Positions 6,737-15,248 of a stretch of DNA of 64,000 nt are shown in pieces. Under the pieces are notes generated by a model. That model saw nothing but the letters and a program-made list of their open reading frames with translations. It made no database searches and was not told the DNA's origin. The DNA comes from JACNIV01 sp965370415 (GTDB lineage Bacteria; Cloacimonadota; Cloacimonadia; Cloacimonadales; TCS61), in the NCBI GenBank assembly GCA_965370415.1, contig CBDUTJ010000009.1, forward strand, positions 1 through 64,000. The letters are read 5' to 3'. The position numbers and the translations under genes were made by a program. Numbering within the stretch: the stretch's first letter is position 1; each line of letters begins with the position of its first letter.

Positions 6737-7114
6737 ATGAATAATTTAATATCTTCAAAATACAAACATCTTCTCTATCGTGATTTATGTAGAGATACTT
6801 TTTTGCTTACAAAATACATGGAAATCTACAGAAAGTCAAAATCGACTTTAGGTTGTTACTGTTGGAGCTTTAAAACCCTCGTTAAGTTAAGAACAAAAGG
6901 CATTATTTTCAACGAATGGTCAACTGATGATGGTTTATATACCTTTGAGACAAAAAACGAAAATCTGGACGTTTTAATTCAATGTGGCGCACCTAAAAGA
7001 AGGATACACAAAAAAGGTAAATTGCTTAAGTCTCGAAAGCAAAAATTAGGACATAAGATAATTCCATTCAATCCAAAATTGGATGAAGCTATTTCTTCAA
7101 AAGTTTGTAAATAA
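6737..7114 (+). CDS. unknown small basic element protein
   Basis: 125 residues, starting seven bases after the HTH gene behind GAGGATATT. No recognised domain. The N-terminal part is helical with aromatic residues (KYKHLLYRDLCRDTFLLTKY), and the C-terminal part is strongly basic (KRRIHKKGKLLKSRKQKLGHK), which suggests nucleic-acid binding. It lies directly before the primase-like gene and may serve replication or regulation of the element; that is inference from position. Confidence 0.6.
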   Translation: MNNLISSKYKHLLYRDLCRDTFLLTKYMEIYRKSKSTLGCYCWSFKTLVKLRTKGIIFNEWSTDDGLYTFETKNENLDVLIQCGAPKRRIHKKGKLLKSRKQKLGHKIIPFNPKLDEAISSKVCK

Positions 7115-7141
7115 TTACAAATTTTTGTTAGTAGACTAAAG

Positions 7142-8953
7142 ATGCTCGTTGCGATTAACACGAAGTATAGATATTATAAGGAGAGAGATGAAAACAAACT
7201 CTCGAAAGATTGGATTGTTGTTGATTATAACTATAAACAGTTGATCGAACACTTGATGAGTGGATATCCAATAACTAACATCTACACTACTGGAGTAAAA
7301 AACTTTAGAAGAAAAGCAAAACATTTCACATCAGCTTCATTCATTCCGTTGGATTTTGATAATGATCCCAATGAATTATTCAAGTATTATGCAAAAGAAT
7401 TTACAGTAAGAGAACTAACTACGGGTTTTTCTGACCGGGCTAAGTTTATAAAAGAAAATGCTTATATTGGTTATCTTACTTATAATCATACAAATGAACC
7501 TAACAGGTTCAGAATAATATTCAAATTGCCTAAACCGATAATAGATATAAATGAATATATCAAAGTTTACAAAGCATTTTTGGATAAATTTCCTTCTGCT
7601 GATCATAATTATGTAATTTCTACTGGCTTTGTATGGGGAGCAAAAAAAGGTACTCTTCCACTTAAGTTGGGTAACAACCTATCTGAAAAAACACTTAAGG
7701 CTGTTTTAGAGTACACTCAAAAGCTTTCTAAGAGCATAATTATTAAGAGCAATAACAAATCTTTTATAGAAGATAAATTATTATGTGGAAAGCAGGTTGA
7801 GACTGAAATCAATAAATACTTAACTGAACTTAAGCAAGCTAAACATCACAATAGAATGATCACGTTAAACAAAGTATGTTATTCAATTGGTGGATTAATT
7901 GCTGTATTTGAATTAAGTCAAGCTGTTGAAGAGACTATTAAAGCTGAAATTAGGAAAATGGCTTATGAATTAGGATCAATAACAAACTATGAGAGTTTCA
8001 CTAAAAATAATATAAATATAGCGATTAACAAGTCAATTAACGAAGGCAAGAAGAAGCCTTTGAACTATGAAGACATCCGAAATACAAAATATCGTTTATT
8101 TAATAACCTACCAAAAAAGGGATATTTTCAATTTCCTCAGCAAATATCAACTGACTACCCATCTCCTGAATACATTAGTGAGATACCTAACCAGAAAATA
8201 GAAGAAGCAGTAACAATGCAAATAGCCTACTTTGGAAAATTCTTAATAAGTAATGATGAAATAATTGATGAAACATTCATATTTGATATATTTGATGTCC
8301 TTAAGAACAATGAAGCTCTCAAATCCTATTTAGCCCTCTGGGAATATGCGAACATTAAAAACACATTAAGCTTTAAAGATATTGAAATTAACGAAATTAT
8401 TAAATTAGCATACCCAGATCTAAATAAACAAGAGATGTATAGACATAGAAAAAAATTCAAAAACTATATAAAAAAACTCTTTACTATCACGCTTTTTAGG
8501 AAAACAAAAATAAACAATACTGAACTTGAAGAAGGAATACATTTAATAGATAAACTATTATTTATCACCAAAAGACATCACCATTTAATATCTTATACAC
8601 TACCGGAAACTTTCGGAAAATTTGGATCTTATTTACCATACAGTTTAAAAAAACTAACCGGTAATGAAAAAGGTGCTTCTAATCTGGTGATTGCATTATT
8701 TAAGGAAGCATTCAGGATAAACGGTTTTGAACGGATAAAAAAAGATAGTGGGGATTTTACACCACCAGAGAATATCAAACCCATAAAGTGGTCAAAAGAG
8801 AGAGTACTTAAAGAGACCAGAACTATCACCACCAAAAATGTAACTGAAAGAAGCAAATTGCTCAACAACACATTAACAAAATTGAAAAGAATAAATATTA
8901 TTGATCGATACACTATGCTAAACAACGAAGTTTATATTTACCTTAAAGAGTAA
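7142..8953 (+). CDS. primase-polymerase-like replication protein
   Basis: 603 residues. The N-terminal 170 residues resemble archaeo-eukaryotic-primase type domains of plasmids and phages. A hydrophobic strand ends in two acidic residues, SFIPLDFDND (Asp71, Asp73). It is followed by YLTYNHTNEPNRFRIIFKLP (about 111-130), the usual NRFRxxF-x-LPxP strand, and then by ADHNYVISTGFVWGAKKG (153-170). The region after about 215 is helical and could be a PriCT-like or helicase-loading segment; no Walker A motif is visible, so there is no attached helicase. The family call is by motif only. If right, the element can replicate outside the chromosome, and the AT-rich repeats downstream may be its origin. 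The ribosome-binding site is weak. Confidence 0.5.
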   Translation: MLVAINTKYRYYKERDENKLSKDWIVVDYNYKQLIEHLMSGYPITNIYTTGVKNFRRKAKHFTSASFIPLDFDNDPNELFKYYAKEFTVRELTTGFSDRAKFIKENAYIGYLTYNHTNEPNRFRIIFKLPKPIIDINEYIKVYKAFLDKFPSADHNYVISTGFVWGAKKGTLPLKLGNNLSEKTLKAVLEYTQKLSKSIIIKSNNKSFIEDKLLCGKQVETEINKYLTELKQAKHHNRMITLNKVCYSIGGLIAVFELSQAVEETIKAEIRKMAYELGSITNYESFTKNNINIAINKSINEGKKKPLNYEDIRNTKYRLFNNLPKKGYFQFPQQISTDYPSPEYISEIPNQKIEEAVTMQIAYFGKFLISNDEIIDETFIFDIFDVLKNNEALKSYLALWEYANIKNTLSFKDIEINEIIKLAYPDLNKQEMYRHRKKFKNYIKKLFTITLFRKTKINNTELEEGIHLIDKLLFITKRHHHLISYTLPETFGKFGSYLPYSLKKLTGNEKGASNLVIALFKEAFRINGFERIKKDSGDFTPPENIKPIKWSKERVLKETRTITTKNVTERSKLLNNTLTKLKRINIIDRYTMLNNEVYIYLKE

Positions 8954-8969
8954 AGGCTAATTTAAGAAA

Positions 8970-9009
8970 AGAAGTAAACATCGAGTTTAATAGAAGTAAA
9001 CATCGAGTT
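8970..9009. repeat. 22-base tandem repeat, two copies
   Basis: AGAAGTAAACATCGAGTT occurs at 8970-8987 and 8992-9009, period 22 (two helical turns). It lies 17 bases after the primase-like gene, a common place for iterons bound by a replication protein. Confidence 0.5.
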
Positions 9010-9068
9010 GAAGATCGGTTTTCAATAAGAGCAACATAAAAATGGATTTACAGAAATTTAAACTTTCT

Positions 9069-9266
9069 CTAAAGTATATTAAAGTAACCTGTATTATATA
9101 TATTATTCAATATAAATTGGGTATGTTCTCCTTGAATAGCAATATAACCTGGCAACATCAAGCCCATATCTTTATAATCAATCTTCAAGTAGATAATATG
9201 ACACTTTTTATGCGTAATGAACTTTATTCGCATTAATTTAAAATAACCAATTATTGTTAATGTCAA
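9069..9266 (-). pseudogene. possible remnant of a secreted hydrolase C-terminus
   Basis: The minus strand encodes a run ending LMLPGYIAIQGEHTQFILNN, then about a dozen residues and a stop. GYIxxQGEHxxxxFxNI is the style of the C-terminal edge of DUF1080/concanavalin-like sugar-hydrolase domains. There is no signal peptide or full domain. The similarity is short and may be chance; the rest of 8954-9541 is very AT-rich and holds no supported gene. Confidence 0.22.
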
Positions 9267-9289
9267 TTTAGTAAGTATGTTAGTGATTT

Positions 9290-9385
9290 AAACAAACATA
9301 AATCCCGTTAACATTTATAATAACTCCATTAATGCTTACATTAATTCCATTAAAATTTATAGTAACTCAATTAGTACTAACAATA
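9290..9385. repeat. AT-rich degenerate repeats, possible origin
   Basis: The pieces TTATAATAACTCCATTAAT, ACATTAATTCCATTAAAAT and TTATAGTAACTCAATTAGT follow one another closely, giving three degenerate copies of AAYTCMATTA in a strongly AT-rich tract between the primase-like gene and the small membrane-protein genes. An origin or partition site is a reasonable guess; nothing proves it. Confidence 0.35.
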
Positions 9386-9431
9386 ATCTTATAGCCACTC
9401 ATTTTATTACACATTTTAAATCCAAATGTTC

Positions 9432-9462
9432 TTGACATTATTATTAGTATAGTGTCTTTTAA
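9432..9462 (+). promoter_or_regulatory. candidate promoter for the small membrane-protein genes
   Basis: TTGACA at 9432-9437 is followed after about 18-19 bases by CTTTTAAT. The first downstream gene starts at 9542. Confidence 0.3.
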
Positions 9463-9541
9463 TTTTATAATTATAAAAGTATTTCTTTAATACTTTATGA
9501 TCTGAACTAATCTGAAAGATTTTTTGTTTTTGGAGGATTTT

Positions 9542-9751
9542 ATGAGACAAATGGATTTTAAAAGTTTTTTAATAGGCTTCTTATTTGCTATTTTAATCTG
9601 TTTAATTCTTTGGTATTGCATGTATAGGGACATTGGTAGATATCAAATTAGTGCAGGATATGGAACTATTTTCACGATAGACACAAAAACAGGAGAGATT
9701 AGAGGGTCACTGTCTTACGAATCCTTTCAAGACATACCCTTAAAAGAGTAA
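9542..9751 (+). CDS. small single-pass membrane protein of the element
   Basis: 69 residues. One membrane segment, FLIGFLFAILICLILWYCMY (about 9-28), is followed by a short outside or cytoplasmic domain, GRYQISAGYGTIFTIDTKTG. GGAGG at 9532-9536 lies five bases before ATG 9542, which I chose over an in-frame ATG at 9524 that precedes the ribosome-binding site. No family recognised. The tail's TGEIRG strand suggests a small beta fold. Confidence 0.6.
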   Translation: MRQMDFKSFLIGFLFAILICLILWYCMYRDIGRYQISAGYGTIFTIDTKTGEIRGSLSYESFQDIPLKE

Positions 9752-9885
9752 TTATATTTATGTAAACAAGACAAATAAGTAATTAGGGTGAGTAACTTAC
9801 ACGACATGATAGCAGGTTTTTTTAATAGGCTTTTTTTTTCATCTCGTGTCTCCTTTAACTTTTTAATTTGTATTTAGAGGTTTTA

Positions 9886-10128
9886 ATGAAAGCAAAACAA
9901 AAATTAATTGTAATAATATTCATCTTAGTTTTAGTAATAATGCTATTATTTCCTATAACCTATCGGGAAGGATACCCAGAAATAAACAATTATAGATACA
10001 TGTTTATAACATCATTATTTTCACAGAAATCATGGCATCCACATAATATCCATACTGGATTATATGCGATTCAAATTACATTAATATCCATGATATTTGC
10101 ACTAACATACTACTTAAACAAAGATTGA
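9886..10128 (+). CDS. small two-pass membrane protein of the element
   Basis: 80 residues with a membrane segment at the N-terminus (KLIVIIFILVLVIMLLFPIT) and another at the C-terminus (YAIQITLISMIFALTYYLN), separated by about 30 polar residues rich in Tyr, His and Trp. AGAGG precedes ATG 9886; the ATG at 9868 overlaps no ribosome-binding site. No family recognised. It could be a host-envelope modifier, toxin-like membrane peptide or passenger. Confidence 0.55.
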   Translation: MKAKQKLIVIIFILVLVIMLLFPITYREGYPEINNYRYMFITSLFSQKSWHPHNIHTGLYAIQITLISMIFALTYYLNKD

Positions 10129-10271
10129 TGAGCTTTCATCAAAATAAACAAATTGTGTTTATAGAAAAAACATCTGCTCATAGCCAGATCCTCCACAATA
10201 AGCAAGAAGGTAAGCAGGAAGAATCGTTGCACACTCAGAACATAGTAACAATTTAGAAAAAGGAGTATAAT

Positions 10272-10709
10272 ATGAAATTGATTTTTAGTTTAATTATTAT
10301 TTCTATTCTTGTAACATCATGTAATAAAATCGATGATAAGCAAATAGTAGAAACAGAAGAAACAGAAGAGAGTTTTGATACTTTATCTGAATTTATTTTC
10401 CGTATGGATTTGCCAATTTATGTATTAATCTCAGAAAAATATGGATTTAAAGATTTAAGATTGATTAAAGCTATGAAAGATTATAAAAAGGATGAATTTT
10501 TATTTTTTGATGATCTTGTTGATTATAATCAAGATATTCTTGAAAGCAGTTTATTAGATTCTATGATTGTAAAATTCAGGATATTATCCTTAAAATATAA
10601 TATTTCACCAGATACGTTAGCATCTGCTCTTTTAGATTTACAATTTGCAGAGGAATGTAATTATGAAAATTTTAATCAAGAATATTTAGATCAAGACTAC
10701 TACGAATAA
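10272..10709 (+). CDS. small acidic lipoprotein of the element
   Basis: 145 residues. The signal peptide MKLIFSLIIISILVTSC ends in a lipobox with Cys17, so the mature protein should be lipid-anchored. The mature part is short, acidic and helical (VETEETEESFDTLSEFIFRM ... YNISPDTLASALLDLQFAEE), with no recognised domain. AAAGGAG precedes the ATG. Lipoproteins on mobile elements often mediate exclusion or surface changes; no such role can be assigned from sequence. Confidence 0.7.
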   Translation: MKLIFSLIIISILVTSCNKIDDKQIVETEETEESFDTLSEFIFRMDLPIYVLISEKYGFKDLRLIKAMKDYKKDEFLFFDDLVDYNQDILESSLLDSMIVKFRILSLKYNISPDTLASALLDLQFAEECNYENFNQEYLDQDYYE

Positions 10710-10846
10710 TTATCCATCATGATAAAGATTTGATAAAGTGGACTGAAATTTAATTAAAACAATTAAGTTCAATATTAGCCTTAGTTGTTTTAAACAGTTG
10801 TTAAGCTCAATTTAATAGCTCTGTAATAGAAGATAAATACTTATTG

Positions 10847-11065
10847 TTATAAATCTACATATTCATATTTATTGGTTACAATCAAACCATTTGAATTAGC
10901 ATAGCTAATCCAGAATTTTTTTATTTTTTTTCTCAGAGCGCTGTCGGAAACGTATATACTATAAGACACCCGGTCCCCCTCGGTTGGGTAGTTTCCATAC
11001 TCCAAGAATTTCACATTATTTATCGTTGGAAGTGTGTTGTGACTATGTTCCACGTCATTATCCAT
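10847..11065 (-). CDS. doubtful small ORF, possible gene fragment
   Basis: 72 codons on the minus strand with a protein-like composition (FLEYGNYPTEGDRVSYSIYV ... LIVTNKYEYVDL) but no ribosome-binding site and no recognised domain. It may be the 3' remnant of a larger gene. The rest of 10710-11409 shows no supported gene; a short plus-strand reading frame at 11138-11356 looks random. Confidence 0.22.
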   Translation of the reverse strand: MDNDVEHSHNTLPTINNVKFLEYGNYPTEGDRVSYSIYVSDSALRKKIKKFWISYANSNGLIVTNKYEYVDL

Positions 11066-11409
11066 TATGCTCTTACGCCTACTACAATACTGCTATATGG
11101 TCGTGTTACTACTACTGCTCATTTATTAACATAATAATTGAGACTGATTTCGGTTAGAGGGAGATGGGTAAGGTACAGAATAGATTTGAAAAGTTCTTCT
11201 GGTTGCATTTGTACAGGTCAGGTTGCGTTATCTTATCGTAAGACTATAAAACTGCATCTGGCATATTATTGTTACATACTACTAAACAATATTTATCTTG
11301 ACGTGATATTTGATTTATCACATTCTCACTTATGTAATTATAAAGTATTTCTATGATACTGAAAACGACCTGAAAAAACTTGAAAGAAAAGTGTAATTTG
11401 GAGGTTTTT

Positions 11410-14400
11410 ATGAAACAAATCTTAATTATCTTATTTTTATTGGTTTTTGCTTTTATTAATGCCACTATCATCAACATACCAGCAGACCAACCTACAATAC
11501 AGGCTGGAATTAATGTATCAGTTACTGGTGATACTATTCTGGTGCAACCAGGAGCTTATGTTGAAAACATCGATTTTAGTGGCAAGAATATTACAGTTGC
11601 ATCATACTTTCTGACATTGCAAGATTCAAGCGTGATAGAACAAACGTTGATATTGGGAACTGGTAGTACATGTGTTGTAACATTCAGTAACAATGAAACT
11701 TATGATGCAAAACTTATTGGCTTTACTATTTCTGGCGGGGTAGGATACCAGAGCAAAGGAGGAGGTATCTATTGTGATAATAGTAGTCCCACATTAAGTA
11801 ATTTAATTATAAGTGGTAATCATATAACAAATATATCAAGCAGTTTTCAAGGTGGTGGTGGTATCTACTGCTATAATTCTTCAGTTATTATTTGCGATGT
11901 AATAATTCAAGATAATACTGTTAATAATATTGATGAAAGTAATTGTGGTGGTGGTGGATTATATTTACGTGATTCTTATAATGCAACATTAACAAATCTT
12001 ACGGTACAAAACAATAATGCTTCGGGTAATGGAGATGGTCGCGGTGGAGGTTTATTTATAGTTTCTTCCGATCAAACAACATTAACAAATCTTACGGTAC
12101 AAAACAATAATGCTTCGGGTAATGGTGGCAGTCGCGGTGGAGGTTTATATATAGTTTCTTCCGATCATGCAACATTAGAAAACCTCATAATACAAAATAA
12201 TAGTGCTTCATCACCTTCTGGTTTTATTTATGGTGGTGGAGTATATTTAATACACTCGTATTTCGCAACATTAGAAAACCTCATAATACAAAATAATAGT
12301 GTCTCAGCACCTTCTGGTTTTGCTTATGGTGGTGGATTATGTTTACATAGCTCTGAATATTCTACTTTAGATAGTTTGATTATAATTGAAAATTTTCTAT
12401 CAGGAAGTTATACAAAAGGTGCTGGAGTTTATTTAACTTCAAGTGGATATAGTTTTACGAACACAGAAATTTCTAAAAATTACAGCTATTCTGGCTCTAA
12501 TAATCATGGTGGAGGAATATATCTAAGTAATGGCACTCTGTCTTTAACAAACACTACAATTACTGATAATTCTGATGATTTTGAAGGGTCAGGTATATAC
12601 AACCATGATGGTACGATTTCCATGACCAACAGTATTATTTGGAATGATGATATTTTGTTAGAAATAAATACCAGTAATTTAAGTGTTTCTTATTGTGATA
12701 TTGAAGGTGGACAATCTGGAATAATTAATAATAACAATGCAGCAGTTTATTGGTTGGGAGTAAATCTTGATGCTGATCCGTTATTTGTAGATGCAGTGAA
12801 TGGAGATTATCATCTTACAGTAAATTCACCTTGTATTGATGCAGGAAGTCCATATTCACCGCATGATCCTGATGGAACAATAGTAGATATGGGAGTATAT
12901 TACTTTGAACAAAGAGTACCAATAGCTGATTTTACAGCTAATGTAACATCTGGCAATTTTCCATTAACAGTAGAATTTACTGATCTATCAATTATAGGTA
13001 ATTCAGGAACATCAATAGATAATTGGAGTTGGGACTTTGATAATGATGGAGTTGAAGATTCATATTTACAAAATCCAACTTACACATATACTCTGCCAGG
13101 TATTTATACTGTTTCTTTAACAGTAACTGATGATGGTTTTGAGGATACAGAGATTAAGGAAGATTATATTGGTGTTGATCAGGAAATAGTAGTAACCGAT
13201 ATTCAACCCTCACCTGGAACTGTCACAATTAATGAAATGGAAACAATAGATTTCTTTTTCAGCGGATACGATCCTGATGGTAATCCGCTTGATTATAGTT
13301 GGAAGTTAGACGGTGTTGAAGTATCGATAGACAGCACATATCTTTTTGAAACAAACTACACATCTACTGGCATATATCTTGTAACATTAGATGTTACGGA
13401 TAATTTCACAGACAATACTTTATATTATGAATGGAATGTGACTGTAAATGATGTGGATCAACCGATAGTAGTGAATGATATTCAACCTACACCGGGTTCT
13501 TTAACCATTGATGAAATGGATACAATTAATTTCTATTTTAGTGGTTATGATCCAGACGGTAATCCCCTTGATTATAGTTGGAAATTAGATGGAGTTGAAG
13601 TCTCCATAGTAAGTACATATGATTTCATAACAGATTATACATCAGCAGGAGATTATATTTTAACCCTTGAAGTAACAGATAATTTTGGAACAGACAGAAT
13701 ATCTCGAAATGTTTCAAGGAACAGCATAAATTATTCTTGGGATATTACCGTTATCAATGTTGATCAGGAAATAGTTGTAACAGATCTTTCTTACGCCACC
13801 TATAATGGCAGCATTTGGGTGCCAGATGATCAAACTATCAATGAAATAGAAGAGTTGAACTTTTTCATCACAGCTACTGATCCCGATGGCAATCCTCTGG
13901 AATATAGTTGGAAATTGGATGGTTCAGAGATGTCCACAGATGCTTCTTATAATTTCACAACTAATTACACTTCTGCCGGTAATTATGTGGTTACTCTGGA
14001 TGTTACCGATAGCTTCTACGACAGATCGGAAAGTTATCGAAATGAATTAAATTACAGTTGGATAGTTATAGTTAATGATACAGATCAAACAATCATTGTA
14101 ACCGATATTCAACCTACACCGGGAGCAATTTCTATATTTGAAATGGAATATATAAATTTCTTTATTGAAGCACATGATCCTGATGGTAATCCCTTAGAAT
14201 ACAGTTGGAAGCTTGATGACATAGAGGTTTCTACTACAATCATGTACTTTTTTTCAACAGATTATACAATGTCCGGTTTATATCTGGTTACGCTGGATGT
14301 TACCGATAATTTCACAGATAACTCACTATATTTTGAATGGAATGTTGAGGTAATCGATGTAGATCAAGATATTATAGTAACAGAAATTTATCCGGTGCCA

Positions 14401-15228
14401 GGAACAATTACAATTGATGAGCTGGATACTATTAATTTCTATTTTAGTGGTTACGATCCTGATGGCAATCCTCTTGATTACAGTTGGGAACTTGATGGAG
14501 TTGAGGTTTCCACAGACAGCACCTACACCTTTGAAACCGATTACACATCTGCTGGGGAATATGTAGTTACTTTTGAAGTTACAGATAACTTTGGAGCCCG
14601 CAGAATTTCCGGTGTTTCCAGAAATACTTTGTACTATTCCTGGGATGTCACTGTGAACGATGTTGACCAGTCGATTGTAGTAAACGAACTCATTCCTCCA
14701 GAAGGAGATATCACGATCGATGAGGGTGATGTGATCAACTTCTCTATCGATGCTTATGACCCGGATGGAAACGACCTTGAATATTCCTGGCAGGTTGAAG
14801 GTTTAGAAGTATCCGTGGTAAGTACGTTCGATTTCATTACAGATGAAAATTCAGCCGGTGAATATGAAGTAACACTCTATGTTACGGATAACTTTGGTAC
14901 CAGAAATGAACTCAACTTTCTGTGGAATGTTACTGTTAATGATGTGTCTGATTCCGGGGATGTACTAATTCCCACAGTTACTAAACTCTACCAGAATCAT
15001 CCTAATCCATTCAACCCAATTACAACAATTAGTTTTGATATAAAAGAAAGTAAAAGTGGTATTCTTTCAATATTCAATTTAAAAGGACAAATAATAGAGT
15101 CTCAAAGGTTTAATTCCAGCAAACAAAATTACTTATGGAATGCGAAGGATTGTAGCTCTGGAGTGTACTTATACAAATTACAAACGGATAGTTATTCCGT
15201 AGTTAAGAAGATGGTGTTGATAAAGTAG
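11410..15228 (+). CDS. giant secreted beta-helix/PKD-like adhesin with sorting tail
   Basis: 1272 residues. Signal peptide MKQILIILFLLVFAFINA. Residues about 20-500 form a right-handed parallel beta-helix with many GGG-[IL]-Y turns and N-N-T/S ladders; several turns are near-identical at DNA level. A canonical PKD domain follows (NWSWDFDNDG...TYTYTLPGIYTVSLTVTDDG). Then come six related modules of about 90-110 residues, each with a D-Q-x-I-V-V start, a DPDGNPLDYSWKLDG-type core and a VTDNF strand. The end, PNPFNPITTISF...GVYLYKL...KKMVLIK, is a type IX-like sorting domain. GGAGG precedes ATG 11410. The protein should be exported and surface-bound or released; the fold suggests adhesion or glycan binding. 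It is the largest gene of the element and a paralogue of the chromosomal protein at 45561. Confidence 0.85.
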   Translation: MKQILIILFLLVFAFINATIINIPADQPTIQAGINVSVTGDTILVQPGAYVENIDFSGKNITVASYFLTLQDSSVIEQTLILGTGSTCVVTFSNNETYDAKLIGFTISGGVGYQSKGGGIYCDNSSPTLSNLIISGNHITNISSSFQGGGGIYCYNSSVIICDVIIQDNTVNNIDESNCGGGGLYLRDSYNATLTNLTVQNNNASGNGDGRGGGLFIVSSDQTTLTNLTVQNNNASGNGGSRGGGLYIVSSDHATLENLIIQNNSASSPSGFIYGGGVYLIHSYFATLENLIIQNNSVSAPSGFAYGGGLCLHSSEYSTLDSLIIIENFLSGSYTKGAGVYLTSSGYSFTNTEISKNYSYSGSNNHGGGIYLSNGTLSLTNTTITDNSDDFEGSGIYNHDGTISMTNSIIWNDDILLEINTSNLSVSYCDIEGGQSGIINNNNAAVYWLGVNLDADPLFVDAVNGDYHLTVNSPCIDAGSPYSPHDPDGTIVDMGVYYFEQRVPIADFTANVTSGNFPLTVEFTDLSIIGNSGTSIDNWSWDFDNDGVEDSYLQNPTYTYTLPGIYTVSLTVTDDGFEDTEIKEDYIGVDQEIVVTDIQPSPGTVTINEMETIDFFFSGYDPDGNPLDYSWKLDGVEVSIDSTYLFETNYTSTGIYLVTLDVTDNFTDNTLYYEWNVTVNDVDQPIVVNDIQPTPGSLTIDEMDTINFYFSGYDPDGNPLDYSWKLDGVEVSIVSTYDFITDYTSAGDYILTLEVTDNFGTDRISRNVSRNSINYSWDITVINVDQEIVVTDLSYATYNGSIWVPDDQTINEIEELNFFITATDPDGNPLEYSWKLDGSEMSTDASYNFTTNYTSAGNYVVTLDVTDSFYDRSESYRNELNYSWIVIVNDTDQTIIVTDIQPTPGAISIFEMEYINFFIEAHDPDGNPLEYSWKLDDIEVSTTIMYFFSTDYTMSGLYLVTLDVTDNFTDNSLYFEWNVEVIDVDQDIIVTEIYPVPGTITIDELDTINFYFSGYDPDGNPLDYSWELDGVEVSTDSTYTFETDYTSAGEYVVTFEVTDNFGARRISGVSRNTLYYSWDVTVNDVDQSIVVNELIPPEGDITIDEGDVINFSIDAYDPDGNDLEYSWQVEGLEVSVVSTFDFITDENSAGEYEVTLYVTDNFGTRNELNFLWNVTVNDVSDSGDVLIPTVTKLYQNHPNPFNPITTISFDIKESKSGILSIFNLKGQIIESQRFNSSKQNYLWNAKDCSSGVYLYKLQTDSYSVVKKMVLIK
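11983..12310 (+). repeat. 93-96 base tandem repeats inside the adhesin gene
   Basis: The segment around ACATTAACAAATCTT recurs with starts at 11986, 12079, 12172 and 12268, spacings 93, 93 and 96 bases (31-32 codons, one beta-helix turn set). Copies 1 and 2 are nearly identical over about 50 bases, and copies 3 and 4 share another long identical stretch. This points to recent slippage or unequal recombination. Confidence 0.8.
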
Positions 15229-15248
15229 GGATAGCTCGCGAGCTGTCC
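15229..15248. terminator. hairpin directly after the adhesin gene
   Basis: GGATAGCTCGCGAGCTGTCC is a near-perfect 20-base palindrome beginning one base after the adhesin stop. No strong U-tract follows, so termination may be inefficient. Confidence 0.45.

Noticed and set aside
9042..9236. 64-codon plus-strand reading frame after the primase-like gene
   Set aside because: AT-driven composition, no ribosome-binding site; the antisense frame looks more protein-like.
11138..11356. 72-codon plus-strand reading frame
   Set aside because: No ribosome-binding site, random composition, no similarity to a known family; treated as noise in a noncoding gap.
11983..12310. CRISPR-like array
   Set aside because: The repeats are 93-96 bases apart, in frame, and encode beta-helix turns inside an open gene; no short palindromic repeat/unique spacer pattern and no cas genes.
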